From: Eulemur rufifrons
Taxonomy: Eukaryota; Chordata; Mammalia; Primates; Lemuridae
NCBI RefSeq assembly: GCF_041146395.1
Contig: NC_090990.1
Location: 40,248,001 to 40,312,000, forward strand
Length of the DNA stretch: 64,000 nt
Direction: 5' to 3'
The notes under the pieces are model-generated. The model was given only the letters and a program-made list of their open reading frames with translations. It searched no databases and was not told the DNA's origin. This document shows, piece by piece, positions 25,325 to 36,332 of this stretch. The first letter of the stretch is position 1; each line of letters begins with the position of its first letter. The translations under genes and the position numbers were made by a program.

Positions 25325-25425
25325 CCTCCAGTTCTTCCCCTCTGTTTTATACAAGGAAGACCAATGCCCAGAGAGGGAAAGGAACTCACTCAAGGTCACA
25401 CAGTGAATCAGGGCAGCATTGGGAC
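25325..25425 (-). repeat. MIR SINE, antisense
   Basis: cccctctgttttatacaagg, ccagagagggaaaggaactc and aaggtcacacagtgaatcag. Confidence 0.8.
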
Positions 25426-26160
25426 CAGTTCCTTTAAAACACACTGAGAAATCAGTGAGTGAAAAGAGCCCTTGGCTGGGAGCCAGGAGAGTGGGTTTAG
25501 CCCCATCCCAGTCCCCTTAGACCCCTCTTGTCCCCCTCCCTTATCTGGTTTCCTTCCTGCCAATTTTGACCTTGGGGTGAGGAATGCTTTCTGAAAGAAG
25601 GCTCTGCTCCTTTAAGGCCCCTCCCTCCCTCCTTCTCTGCCTGCCTCCCCCCTCTTCTGTGCAAAGCCTCCCCAGAGAGCTGGGCCAGGACTGGGGGGAA
25701 GGTGGCAGGTCCCAGCTGCAGGGCCTGGTGGGCCCTGCTCTCAGAGAATGAGTCTGCACGAGACAAAGAATGTCAAAAGTCCCTTTTGTTCCGGGGGTGG
25801 GAGAATGGGGACGGCTGGGGATGGGGAGGAACGATGCAGGATGGATCTGCATGGGCAGGGACAGGGCCCGGAGAGGGCGGGGTGGGGTGCGGGTCCAAGG
25901 AGGCAGAAAGGTCAGGCAGAGCTGTGAGTGTGGAGTCTGCCCTCTAACGTCCGAGGGGGCGTTGGCCTGTGGGGCACTGGTGGGTAGTGGTGGGGGTCAA
26001 TTGCCTGGTCCCCCAGCAAGGCAGTGGGGACTTGGCAGGCCTGGGTCCCACAGCTCACGCCACTGTGCCTTCTTACTGGGGTTCTCTCCAGCCCTCCCTC
26101 ACTGTGTGCTGCCTCCACTGACTGCACTGTGTCGTCTCCTAGTCCTCAGACAGGCCCCAC
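25426..26160. other. No recognised feature (GC-rich)
   Basis: Unique G-rich sequence. The 192-codon + frame (25770-26348) is compositionally biased and runs into a MIR. Confidence 0.4.
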
Positions 26161-26164
26161 GTGG

Positions 26165-26425
26165 ATGGCCTCGTCACCCCCATGTTACAGGGTGGGAAGT
26201 GACATTCAGAGAGCGGAGTGGCTTGTCTCTGGCCACTCAGCTAGAAACAGTAGAACCAGAGTTGGAAATCCAGTCTAGCTCCAGCTCCAAAGCCACGCAC
26301 TTATCACCTTACCCTGGAGGGCAAAGGTCACTCCATGCCAGATTTTAACTGGACAGAGGGATCCTCAGAAAGGTGAAGTGACTTGCCCCAGGTCACCTGC
26401 ATGTTTGGAACAGGGTCCCCTGCCT
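26165..26425 (-). repeat. Two MIR SINE fragments, antisense
   Basis: First: ccccatgttacagggtggga, cttgtctctggccactcagc. Second: ctcagaaaggtgaagtgact, tgccccaggtcacctgcatg. Confidence 0.75.
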
Positions 26426-26429
26426 GCTC

Positions 26430-27890
26430 CACTGCTTCCGCGTCTGAATGGTGCAGTGACCTTCTCTAGGACTCCGGACTCTTCCTCCTCCAGGGTCAGT
26501 TTAAGCCCCTGGAGTGGCCTTGGCAGCTGGCAGCGAGGAGGGGAAGTGCCAAGGCTGTGACCTCAGCAGAACATCCACCGTCTTGGGGACTAAGTTTCCT
26601 CTCTGCAAATACGTCCTGTCTTGCAGGGTGGCTGGCAGACAGGAGGCACAGGTGAGCAGCTGACCAGGCGCTCTGTGAGGGCACATCCCTCCCTCCTCTT
26701 CCTCCTCCCTCCTCTTCTTAGCTCTTTGGCGGGGAGGTCAGTCCTGGCCTGATTAATGGGCCAGCAGGAAGCTAGTTCAGCAGGGCTGGGGGGACAGGCA
26801 AGGGGAGGAAGGAGGAGTGGGAGAGGGATGGGAAGAACAGAAGGCACAGGGCAGGGGAGAGCGGAGAGCAGTGGAGATCGTTGGCCTGAGGCTCCTGCTC
26901 AGGGCCCGGATTCATCTCCCCGGCTCACAGCGCTTGGATTTCTCGCTCTGGTCTCACCCTCCAAAGTCCCAGACTGTCTGTCCTGGAGGGAATGTTCCCT
27001 CTCCTTGCCCCAAACTGTCCAGGAGAGGAGACCAAAACAGGGCCTGGGAAGGCCTGGTCCAAGCCCTGGTAGAGCCCGCACAGAGCAGGGCTGCCCTAGG
27101 CGATGTCCCCGCAGCGGTCAGGCACAGGTGGTGGGGGAGCTTCTGGAGCCATGGAACACCCTCTGTCACTCAGGCTGTGTCCATTTGGGGTGCCTGGAGA
27201 GTCTAGTGGATCAAGGCTGGACAAGGCCCCCCACTTCGGGATCTCCTAGGACTCATGTCCAAGAGTCAGTTCAACCTACACCCGTATGTTCCCAGCCACC
27301 CACTTAGGCTGAAATCAAACCCTACTCATGAGACAAGATTCACGCCAGGTCACTTCTCTGTCCAGCCCACCGATGCCTGAGTCTCCTGCAGAAGATGCGC
27401 AGGCCCTTTAAAAATAAATAAATAAATAAGTTGAAGACCAGACTTAAAGTCTTGCCTGAGCGCTCCCAGCCCACCTTCTCTCTCCTTCCCTCCTCTGGTT
27501 GAAGCTCTTGCAGCCCCAGCCTGAGCCTGAGCCCCTCCTGGGCATTTAAGCCTTCTCTGCAGTGAGGAAGAGTGGGGAGGAATCTCGTGTTCTTTGAGGG
27601 CGGCTTGTGTGCCTGGCCTGTGCTGCACACTTCTCTCGGGATTTCAAGCTCCTACCGGCCTCACCAGGCTGGCCGTGGGCTCCCCATTTTTACAGGACCT
27701 GGCAGAGGAGAAAAGTCAGGCTAGAGAGAGGGTGTGGAATGGCCCGAGGTGCAGCCGCACTAGGCAGAGCTGGCTTGTCCTCGGGTCTTCCATGCTGAGT
27801 TCTGGGTTCTTTCCTAGGCCATGCTGTCCAGGATCTCGGGGTGAAAGTGCAGATTGGGTTGAACTGGCCAGGCATGGATGACACTGGAAG
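26430..27890. other. No recognised feature (GC-rich; short AAAT run)
   Basis: Unique sequence of 1.4 kb. The only simple repeat is aaaataaataaataaataag at about 27411-27430, perhaps an old SINE tail. The 183-codon + frame at 26756-27307 lacks any domain I recognise. Confidence 0.4.
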
Positions 27891-27894
27891 AGGC

Positions 27895-27995
27895 CTCACA
27901 GACCAGTTTGGACAACTCTTCCTCAAATGGATGGAGAGACTGAGGTCCAGAGAAGGCAATGAGTTTATCTGAGATTCCACAGCAAGTCATTCTAA
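27895..27995 (-). repeat. MIR SINE, antisense
   Basis: cctcaaatggatggagagac, tgaggtccagagaaggcaat, and tgagattccacagcaagtca. Confidence 0.7.
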
Positions 27996-27999
27996 GTGC

Positions 28000-28320
28000 C
28001 ATGCGGGGTCTTGGGCCAGGGTACCAGTGAACAAAGGGACAAGATTCTGGTCTCATGGAGTGCTTACTGTACAGCAGTACAGAACACCTAGGGCTCTGAT
28101 AGGGAAGTGTGGTGGCCTCTAACGACACAGAGCAGCCCCTAACCCTGCCTATGGCTATTATGTAAGGCTTCCTGGAGGAGGTGATTTTGAGAATTGAAGG
28201 CCAGGAGGAGATGGGCAGAGAAGCACCAGTAGGGGAAGAGTGCTCCAAGCATTGGAGTTTTGTCCATCCTCTGTTTCCCAGGAAACCACTAGAGCGTTTT
28301 AAGTGGTAAAGTACACTGGC
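28000..28320 (-). repeat. L2 LINE fragment, antisense
   Basis: ggcttcctggaggaggtgat, attgaaggccaggaggagat, and agagcgttttaagtggtaaa. Confidence 0.75.
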
Positions 28321-28324
28321 TTAG

Positions 28325-28500
28325 CATTGCCAGGTAAGATACAAGACACCCAATAAATCTAAATTTCAGATACATAACAATTAATAAATTTTAGTGTAAG
28401 CGTGTACCATGCAATATTTGGGATATACTTACACTAAAAAATTGGTGATTTATCTGACATTCAAACTTAACTGATTTGAAGTTTAATTTAAATTTAAGTT
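28325..28500. mobile_element. Palindromic non-autonomous DNA transposon (MER53-like)
   Basis: Inverted halves meet around a centre at about 28415-28425: ttttagtgtaagcgtgtacc on the left and gggatatacttacactaaaa on the right. The outer ends read gccaggtaagatacaagaca. This matches my memory of MER53, a small hAT-type palindrome. Confidence 0.65.
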
Positions 28501-28640
28501 TAATTCTGATTCTGCCTCCTACAAGCTGGGTGGTCCTTTGGCAAGTTACCTCTCCTTCCTAAGCTACAGTGCCCTGGTCTGTAAATTGGGGATGATTCTG
28601 CAAACAGCAACAAGGAAGGCTAGCTGGGCTCAAAGCAAGC
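28500..28640 (+). repeat. MIR SINE
   Basis: tctgattctgcctcctacaa, gctgggtggtcctttggcaa, and gccctggtctgtaaattggg. Confidence 0.75.
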
Positions 28641-29330
28641 AAGGAGGGACTGGAATACGGTGGCAGGCGGGACAGAAGATCCCAGAGGCATTAGGAGATT
28701 GAGTTCGGACGCGAGGGGTGAGAGGAAGAAGGGCAAGGCTAGCAGCTGGACTACCGAGTGGCCAGGCTGGGGCGCAGGTGGCATTCCCAGGGAGGATGCT
28801 GGGAGGGGCGGGGGCGTGCTGAGTTTAGTTCTGGATGGCTATGGCTGCAGTTCTCTCGGCCTCTCCAAGTGGAAATGTTCAGGTAGCAGTTGGGGACAAG
28901 GCTAGAGGCTAGCAGCTGACATGTGGCATTGGCAGAGAGCAGGAGAAAGAAGATTCCAGTGGAGGGAACAGCAGGGGCTAAGGCCTACAGCATTGTCTCC
29001 TCCCGTCATGTGCCCCAGCGTTAACCACCGGCTCAGGGAGGAGTTTGGGGGGCAGGCGCGGGGCTGCAGCTGCCCGGTCCCTGGCAGTACCATCCAGGTC
29101 CACCTCTGCTAGTCTCTTCCAGGCTCACTTCTGAGCACTGGAATTTGACTTTATCTCCCCAAAGGTCACCTTGCCCAGGGCCTTGCCCTGGGGGTGGACA
29201 TTCCTCACATTCCGTGGCCCTCACTGGAGATGGCAGGCCCAGTTTCCAGCTATCCTCAGCTCCTCTTGGCAAGACTTACTGGAGGCCTGCTGTGGTCCCT
29301 GGGGTCTGGGCTAGGGTCTAACCAGCCTGA
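28641..29330. other. No firm feature; possible very old L2 at the left
   Basis: ggcattaggagattgagttc and nearby may be decayed antisense L2. The rest is unique. Confidence 0.3.
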
Positions 29331-29332
29331 CT

Positions 29333-29520
29333 TTCAACTCTGACTCTGCTTTGCACCAGCTGGCTTGTCCTTGGGCGAGTTTCCTTCCTGAGCTACACTG
29401 TCCTCACCTGTCAGTTGGGGATGGTTCGGACAGGCCATCAGGGGTGCCGCATGGTCATGTCTTTAAGAGCACCTGCTTCTGTGCTTGGCATTCAGTAGGT
29501 GCTCTATAATGCTAGCTCCC
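29333..29520 (+). repeat. MIR SINE
   Basis: caactctgactctgctttgc, ttgtccttgggcgagtttcc, and tgtcctcacctgtcagttgg, then cttggcattcagtaggtgct. Confidence 0.8.
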
Positions 29521-30360
29521 GCTTTGCCTTCTCTCAGCCTCTGATTCCTCATCTTTAAATGAGAATAATATTACCTCCCATGACAAGTGAGGGACTGGGC
29601 ACCTATGGGGTGTGGGAGGCCTCAGAATTCCACCTTCCCCAGGGCCAGCAGAGGGAGGCTGTGGCTGGCGGCTATGTCTGCGGTGACGTCAGCTAGTCAG
29701 GTAGCAGGCAGATGGACAAATGGCTGCAGCCTCCCTGATGTGGCTGCTGGGAAGCAGGGCCACGGCCAGAGGGCCTTGGTGGGAAAGGCCGAGAGGAACA
29801 GAGGCAGGGGAGCCCGCACGCAGAGCCGGGCAGCTGGGCCCCTGCCCCGAACTGTTATATAGGATTCTCCTGCGCCTTCCTCCAGTCCCAAGCCTCCCTA
29901 CAAGGTGAGATGTGTGTGGGGCCAAGGGCATGTGCCCACCTGGGGCTCAAGCTCACCATTCTAGATCACTCTCCAGGTACCTAGGATCTAGAATTCCTTG
30001 CCCAAAGGGCCCTGAACCCACTCCCGGGACCTGGGTCTGTCCCCCCAGTGGACACGAGTATGTGTGCACAAGGGCCCTTACAGTAAGGGATGAGGCAGGT
30101 GGGCAGAGAGGGAGGAACCTGGCAGGGGGGCTGCCACTTGAACTCTTGCCCCAGGCTGCGATGTTAGGGGAGCTGCCTGGTGGAGGAGCAAGTGCCAGAG
30201 GAGTCCAGTGGTTGGAGGCTTTGATCCAATCATGACCAGTTTTACCTGCAGATTCCCAGGACCACCCCTGGAAATTCATATTCCTGGATCTTGGGAAGGA
30301 TCCTGGAACTTACGTGTTTAACAAGACTACCTTCCTTGTGCCAGAGGCCGTGCTGGGAGC
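29521..30360. other. Unique stretch; one CTCF-like motif
   Basis: GC-rich and not repetitive. No exon could be supported. The only motif of note is the CTCF-like site listed separately. Confidence 0.4.
29645..29658 (+). promoter_or_regulatory. CTCF-like motif
   Basis: CCAGCAGAGGGAGG differs from the core CCASYAGRKGGCRS at the C of GGC. No occupancy evidence is available, and single motifs often go unbound. Confidence 0.35.
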
Positions 30361-30364
30361 TTCG

Positions 30365-30480
30365 TGTCCCACATCCCATTCCATTATTACAATAGCCCTG
30401 CAAAGTGGGCACCACGGAAGAAACTGAGACCTGGTGAGATCTGCCTAAGACCTCACAACAGGTAAACAACGGAGCTGGGA
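30365..30480 (-). repeat. MIR SINE, antisense
   Basis: ttccattattacaatagccc, ggaagaaactgagacctggt, and cacaacaggtaaacaacgga. Confidence 0.75.
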
Positions 30481-30719
30481 CAGGTCAGCATAATATGCAA
30501 CCTCCTTGAATCCTTCTGCCCTCTCTCGCCCCCCAAACAACCCTCTAAAACCCCAAAAGGCTCAGAAAGAGATAATGGCACAGGAGGAGTTTGTCAGAAT
30601 TCCTGAATTCCTTATGGACGGCTTCCACATGGCCCCCAGGGAAAGGATGCTTAGAATTCAATCAGAGAGCAGTCACCCCTCACCCTCACCCCGCAACCCT
30701 GATGACTGTGGGCGGCTCT

Positions 30720-31430
30720 CAGATGCTGGCAGGATTTGTCACCATCTAGACCCTGATGTCTCCCACGTTGGTCTCTCCAGCTCAGGCCTCTTGGCTCCAC
30801 TCTGAAGTGTTCTCAGCTGGACAGCGCCCCGACCCTCACCCTTGCTACACACTCATCTTCCTCCTCCCCCAGACCCGCCCTTCTTCTAGCCCTGCCACCC
30901 TCCCAGTGCCCAAGCCAAGCACCTGAGTGTCCATGTCCATCGTCACATCCAATCCCTAGGTCATCGTCCTGCCATATTTACTTCCTTAGTAGCTCCTGAT
31001 TCTGTCCCCACCTTCCAGTGACTGTACCCACCCTTGTTCAGGCCTTATCATTCCTCAGGACTACTGGTCCCTCTAAGCCATTCCACATAGGGCAGCCAGA
31101 GTGATCTCTAGGAAAACAACGTGCTACATCACACCTCTGTTCAAAACCCATCAGTGGCTCTTGTCCTAGTGCCCTTCAACTAAAGCCCAGGTTCTTCTAC
31201 GCTCTCCAGCAACCCTTGGAGCTTTGTCAGTCTCCCTACCTTCCACCCACACATGCTGCTACTTTTCACCTCTGCGCCTTTGCTGATGCAGAGGCTCTCC
31301 TTGGCTTCCTGACTAACTGCTGCCTCCTAAGATTCCAACCAGCATCACCTCCTCTAAGTAAAGCCTCCCCTGCGCCCCCCGCCTCCAGGCTGGGCTAGGA
31401 CCTTTCCACCTCTCCCTCTCTTGCAACACT
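30720..31430 (+). repeat. L2 LINE, sense fragment
   Basis: tgtccatgtccatcgtcaca, gggcagccagagtgatctct, cctctgttcaaaacccatca, gtggctcttgtcctagtgcc, then cctctgcgcctttgctgatg follow L2 order. The 99-codon frame at 30506-30805 runs into it and is not considered a gene. Confidence 0.85.
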
Positions 31431-31431
31431 C

Positions 31432-31740
31432 CAATAATAATAGCTGATAGTCATTGAGTGCTAACTCCATGCATTTAAAAATTTTTTTTAATTTAGCAGT
31501 AGGGGTTGTATACCAACTTTAGCAACACTAAGGGTAATAAGTTCTGATAACTCATTACCATCGGACCAACCCATTTTTCTTTATTGACCCATTTGCTCCT
31601 CACAGCCATTCTGAGGCGGGTTCTATGATTGGCTCCATTTTTCAGATGAGTAACAGGTTAAGTAAATTGCTTATGGTCACACTATTTGGGGACAGGAACC
31701 CAGGTCGGCTGTCTCCAGAAAGCAGGCCTCTAATTCTGAG
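31432..31740 (-). repeat. MIR SINE, antisense, apparently split
   Basis: tgatagtcattgagtgctaa begins a reversed MIR 3' end. About 85 AT-rich unassigned bases follow (31475-31565). Then ccatttttcagatgagtaac and gcttatggtcacactatttg complete the core. Confidence 0.6.
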
Positions 31741-31829
31741 ACGCTGCCTCCTGCCACGCTGGGTGGGCATTTGGGGGTCTCTCTGCCCCATGACTAGAAT
31801 GTGAGATCCCAAAGAGGGTGGCTTCGGAC

Positions 31830-32200
31830 CCACCTCGTGCGCCCAGCAGCCAGCCATCTCCAAGGCAAGGGGAGGCGCCCTGCGCCTGGCGCGGCGAGGC
31901 TGTGAGGGCCCCCGGCGGGACCGGCCGCGGGCGGCCCAGCTGGGGTAGGCTTGGGGCCAGATGGGCTGCGCGGCGGCTGGGAGGCCGGGGAGGCCGGCCG
32001 GGGCTGCGCGTTGCCATGGGGACGGGGGCGGCCGCCCCGCCCCAGTAGGCGGGGGAGCAGGTGGCGGGACGGTGCGCAGGCTGGGGGAGGGGCCGGAAGG
32101 GGCCCGCGGGGTCGGGCCTGCCGGGCGCGCCCCGGGCTGCTCCTCCTCCTCCTCTTCTCAGCCTCGCCACTCCCGCTGCTTCCTCAGCGCCCCTGCCCTG
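31830..32200. promoter_or_regulatory. CpG island with X-box-like site
   Basis: Visibly CpG-dense (gcgcctggcgcggcgaggct, ggccgcgggcggcccagctg, ggcgggacggtgcgcaggct), with several GGGCGG/CCGCCC Sp1-type boxes. GTTGCCATGGGGAC at 32010-32023 resembles the RFX X-box. Such islands are usually promoters, but I found no coding exon beside it. The 227- and 146-codon frames across it are GC artefacts. Confidence 0.65.
32010..32023. promoter_or_regulatory. RFX X-box-like motif
   Basis: GTTGCCATGGGGAC has a perfect left half-site (GTTGCC) and an imperfect right half against the palindrome GTTGCCATGGCAAC. RFX sites are common in promoters of cilia-related genes. Its role here is inferred. Confidence 0.4.
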
Positions 32201-32234
32201 CTGCGGAGCTGGAGGCTGTGACTCCCTGAGATCT

Positions 32235-32300
32235 TGCGCAACTCACCACCTGCCCCTTCCCCCCAGCCTCAGTTTCCCCGACTGGGAATGGAGCGCCTGG
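32235..32300 (+). repeat. MIR SINE fragment
   Basis: cagcctcagtttccccgact gives the MIR core just after the CpG island. The 28-codon frame that starts at 32288 lies in and beyond it. Confidence 0.5.
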
Positions 32301-32494
32301 ACCAGGAGATTTCCATGGACATTTCCAGTGCACAATGGTTTTGGTGGCTCTGGCACAGAGCAGGGAGGATTCAGAGCTAGACAATTTCTTATCCTTTTCC
32401 TAGGTGCAAGCATTTTCTCACCAAATGATGCCCACCATTGGATCCAGAGCAGGGGAACGTCAGCTAGAAGAGCTGGCAGAGTCTCTGCACCCCA

Positions 32495-32625
32495 TATCGC
32501 CATTGTACAGAGGGGGCAACAGCAGCCCAGAAAGGGTGAGGGACCTGTTCAGAGTCACACAGCAAATGGGAGGCAGAGACAGGATGAGAAACCAGGTCTT
32601 AGCCTCCCTGTGCTCCACCCACCAC
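32495..32625 (-). repeat. MIR SINE, antisense
   Basis: tcgccattgtacagaggggg, gcccagaaagggtgagggac, and cagagtcacacagcaaatgg. Confidence 0.75.
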
Positions 32626-32639
32626 CTCCTGCCTTGGAG

Positions 32640-33245
32640 CCCCAACTGGGTGTTACAGTGAGGGGAGGGGACAGGTTGCTGTGGGAAGAAAACAAATACC
32701 CTAGTTGTCTGTGTTCAAGCTCCTGCCCTGAGGATGGAGCTTGAGAGGCTGAGAGCCCAGACCTGAGACAGCGGTTTCCTGTCTGCAACAGAGACCCTGG
32801 TGGCTGTCCTGCCCTGACACCCCCACGGCCTCCATCAGTGACGGGTACACAGCTCTGTGCCCTTGCCACCAGCCTTGGAAAGAGGTGTGGAGGTTGTAGA
32901 CTCCCTCCACCAAGCCCACCCCTAGTAGGTGGAGAGCTAGGGTCCCACGCGGGCAGTCTTGCCCCAGAGCTGGGCCTCCTCCCCTCCCAGCCCCCAGTTC
33001 TCAGGGAAAGCCTGGCTCTCCTTGGGAATAAAGCCCCTTTCTCCTTCCTCCTGCAGGACCCATTTCTGAGCTCTCAAGCCTCAGCTGTGGAGGGGCTGGG
33101 CTTGCTTCTCTTCCCTCAGGCTGGAGTCGCTGGGGACGGGCCCTGCTCTGCTTCTGCTGATGCGGTGGGGAGGTGGTCCTGGCTAGGGGAGGAGGTGGAG
33201 GGGAGCAGGCAGAGACAGGGTCTGTGCCTTTAAGGTGCAGCTTGC
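32640..33245. other. No recognised feature
   Basis: Unique. A good acceptor-like site (ccttcctcctgcag, ending at about 33056) is followed by an open frame of biased composition. I do not consider it an exon. Confidence 0.4.
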
Positions 33246-33249
33246 TGCT

Positions 33250-33480
33250 GGAGCGCCACACACACACACACACACACCCCACAGCCTCTCTCTTGCACAC
33301 AGCCACACACATACACTCCCAAGCTCTGTTCTCCCCCTCTCCCTCCCTCTCTGTCACCCTCGCTCTCCACACACACAACACACACACACTCCCAGGCTCT
33401 GTTCTCTCCCTCTCTCCGCCCCTCTCCACACAGGATATACACACTCAGCCACACACACAGAAGCATCCACACGCTCTCCC
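33250..33480 (+). repeat. CA/CT low-complexity block
   Basis: (CA)n at about 33257-33277, then interrupted cacaca and ccctctcc runs up to 33480. Two diverged copies of a unit containing actcccaagctctgttctcc and actcccaggctctgttctct suggest a local duplication. Confidence 0.85.
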
Positions 33481-33987
33481 TCTCCCTCACTCCCCAAGGT
33501 CTAGTTTTGAAAAACATGGGCAGGGGAGGAGGGGCAGGGCCAAGGAATCTGACCTAGAAAATGGGCCCTTCCTCCTCCTGTCCCTCGTAGGCCCAGGAAA
33601 GGGGGCTCATTTTCCAATTTGGTATCACTGCCCTGGGTCAAGGCTGCAGGGAGAAATGGAACCCTGAGCAGAAGGTGGGGGTCAGGCTCCTGGGGCTTGG
33701 AGGAGGGGGCTGTTCCGGGCCCAGCCTGTTGGACACAAATCCAGGAGTCTGGGAGGATCCTCCCCCTTCTTCCCTACTCATACTATGTGGAGCTCACATC
33801 TAGCGCAAAGTAGGCAGGTTTGGGGGCAGAAGTAATCTGGTGACTTAGCCACAAAGGGATGGACCAATTGACCTTTGATATGACTTATGATGAAGGGGCC
33901 CTTGCCCGGGCTTGGGTCATCTTAAACCCTAATCCCAGACTAGAATTCTTCCCAGAGCTCTGGGGCAAGTCTTTCCTTCTTCTTCTC
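33481..33987. other. No recognised feature
   Basis: Unique sequence; nothing supported. Confidence 0.4.
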
Positions 33988-34117
33988 CTTTTTTATTTTT
34001 ATTTTTTAGAGAAGGGGTCTTGCTGTGTTGCTCAGGCTGGCCATAAGCTCCTAGGTTCGAGGGATCCTCCTGTTCAGCCTGGAGTGGCTGGGACTGCAGG
34101 TGTGCGCCACCACGCTC
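33988..34117 (-). mobile_element. Monomeric Alu-type element, antisense
   Basis: ttttttatttttattttttagagaaggggt, then tgttgctcaggctggccata and ctgggactgcaggtgtgcgc. One arm only. Confidence 0.8.
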
Positions 34118-34179
34118 CTTCCGTCTTCTTGGCCAGAATTCTCGCTGCAGTTCTATGTACAGGCTGGGCGTGCTCTCTC

Positions 34180-34440
34180 TGTGCGACTCTCAGCCGCCTC
34201 GTTTCATTTCGATGCCTCTGACCAGGCTTTATTTCCTAAGCCTCACAGCCCATTCAGTGGGGAACTCCTATTTATTCTTCAAAAACCAACTTGAAAGTGC
34301 CCTCAAGTAGAGAGGTTTCCCTGTCTCAGTTCCTTGGGCAGAATGAGTTCCGATTTCCTGAAGAATCTGTACTTTCTGCACTTTCTGTAGTTCAAACACG
34401 TGCATAATTTAATAAGCAAGTGTGTACCTGGCCTGTGGAT
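34180..34440 (+). repeat. Probable L2 LINE fragment
   Basis: cctatttattcttcaaaaac and caacttgaaagtgccctcaa resemble the L2 coding-end block before the 3' terminus. It is diverged. Confidence 0.45.
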
Positions 34441-34469
34441 GTTGCTCTTCTCACATTATCTCATTTATT

Positions 34470-34600
34470 CATCACTCCCTATCCACCTCTGTGGTGAGGG
34501 TTAGGGTCACCATTTCACACACAGGAACACTCTGGCTCAGCAACCGCTTTGGTTGAATAGCTGAATAGGATTGAAACCCACATCTACCTGGCATTTGATC
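34470..34600 (-). repeat. MIR SINE, antisense
   Basis: caccatttcacacacaggaa, cactctggctcagcaaccgc, and gaataggattgaaacccaca. Confidence 0.65.
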
Positions 34601-34739
34601 TCAGTTTTGCCCTTGTCTCTCCAAACGCACCTTAATCTGTGGGAGACCCGATGGAGGAAGAGGAAGTCCCATGAAAGGCCCAGAGGGATCAGAACTGATG
34701 TTACCGCAATGCACGCTAACAGGTACCCTCTTCAACTCG

Positions 34740-35100
34740 GCAAAGCTTTCTCGAGCACTTCCTGGTGCCAGATCTGTGCTGGGTGCTGGCATGTAGGGAT
34801 GAAATGACACTATCTCCCCATCTGTAGGGCTGACAAGCACAGACAGGCAATAATGACTTAGGGTGCTGGGGCGGGGATGCTAAGGAAGCAAGGGTCCCAC
34901 AGGAAGCCCTGACCTGGATGGTCAGGAATTAAGAAAGGGCTTCCCAGAAGTGATGTCAAGGAAGCTTGAAGGGTGATTAGGAGTCGGCCAGGTGGACTGG
35001 GCATGTGAGACACAGTTTGGGGGAGACGCTGGAGAACCTTGAGTACTACCTAAGGAGCTTCACCTTTATCCCAGGGGCGAAGGGTCCTCACAGGTCTTTG
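34740..35100 (-). repeat. L2 LINE, antisense
   Basis: tcgagcacttcctggtgcca, gatctgtgctgggtgctggc, ggaagcttgaagggtgatta, and gagcttcacctttatcccag keep the reverse L2 order. Confidence 0.75.
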
Positions 35101-35739
35101 TCTTCACCAGCCCTACTCCCCAAGTGGCTGCAAGGGCAGACGTTCTGCTCAGAGGGCTGCCGACAGCTGCTGTCTACTCTGGGAGTGTGGAAGTCCTGGA
35201 GTTCCCTCCTTTGAGCCTCCCAGAAACAGAAGCATGAGGCTGATAACGGCCCAAGACCAGCCACCCAGCCCAGGGTTCCTTCCTATCTCCATTTCACTGA
35301 GGGTGTGGCCAAGGTTTTGGCAGCTGGCACTGAAGTTGCCAAGGAAAATTCCTGGGTAAGTAGAGTGGATCCCATCGTTACATGCCCTGGGAGACACCTT
35401 ACCTTCTTCCCTTTTTTAAAAAAAGATAAAAAACAGCATCTGGCCTCTAAGACAGTTTCCTAGAAAAACGGCTGACGTTAAAACTGAAAAGTTATAGGTG
35501 CCCCACCCAGGACTTCCCCAAAGTCTGGTCATTTGTACCTCCTGTACCTGCTCCATGATTTCTGCCATATCTGCTTACCTCATCTACTTAGTGGTTTTCT
35601 TTAAATTAACTCACTTTTATACAATTAATAAGAAACTGTATCAGTATTCAAAATGGAAAACCAGTATAGCTTTATGAAAACAGTAGGTAAAGATAAAACA
35701 AAATAATTCTAGCTTAGATACTCTTGCTTGCTAGGAGGT
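35101..35739. other. No recognised feature (AT-richer towards the right)
   Basis: Unique. The run at 35400-35700 is AT-rich and may be a decayed LINE, but I cannot assign it. Confidence 0.35.
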
Positions 35740-35754
35740 CTCTCTCTCTCTTTC

Positions 35755-35785
<31 letters not shown>

Positions 35786-36053
35786 TTTGAGACAGGGTCT
35801 TGCTCTGTCTCCTGGGCTAGAGTGCCGTGGTGTGATCATAGCTCACAGCAACCTCAAACTCCTGGGCTCAAGTGATCCTCCTGCCTCAGCCTCCTGAGTA
35901 GCTGGGATTACAGACACACGCCACCATGCCTGGCTAATTTTTCTATTTTTTATAGAAATAGGGTCTCCCTTGCTGGTCTTAAACTTCTGGCCTCAATCTT
36001 CCTGCCTCAGCTTCCCAGAGTGCTAGGATTACAGGTGTGAGCCACTGCCCAGC
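35740..36053 (-). mobile_element. Alu, antisense, with CT/T-rich tail
   Basis: (CT)n and tttctttcttttcttttc precede a long T run, then gagacagggtcttgctctgt, gctcacagcaacctcaaact, and agtgctaggattacaggtgt. There is a small deletion in the left arm (ggtctcccttgctggtctta). Confidence 0.94.
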
Positions 36054-36209
36054 TTCTCTCTTTTCTATAAAGGAAGATTCACAAGTGTTAGAAAGGGGTT
36101 AAAGACCTACCAGCCCCAAACTGAGCCTTTCTCCTTCTTCCAGACTCAATCAGAAGAAAGAACTGAAAAGGAATGACTTTCTCTCTCTCTTTTTTTAAAG
36201 TTTCTATTT

Positions 36210-36332
36210 ATTTTTTTTTTAGAGATGGGGTTTTGTCATGTTGCCCAGGCTGGCCTCCAACTCTTGGGCAAAAGCGATCCTCCCATCTCAGCCTCCTGAG
36301 TAACTGAGACTAAATGCACCTGCCACTGGGCC
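36210..36332 (-). mobile_element. Monomeric Alu-type element, antisense
   Basis: tttttttttagagatggggt, tcatgttgcccaggctggcc, and tcagcctcctgagtaactga. One arm. Confidence 0.85.

Noticed and set aside
30506..30805. 99-codon frame with protein-like composition
   Set aside because: Its second half lies in a sense L2 and its start follows a MIR; no exon boundaries.
32288..32374. 28-codon small ORF with good start context after a CpG island
   Set aside because: Starts inside a MIR core and has no evidence of constraint; mentioned only as context for the island.
32061..32744. 227-codon open frame on the plus strand
   Set aside because: Begins in the CpG island and reads through two MIR fragments, so it is a composition and repeat artefact.
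33043..33233. Exon-like segment after a good polypyrimidine-AG
   Set aside because: The open frame is Gly/Ser/Leu-biased and there is no convincing donor; likely chance.
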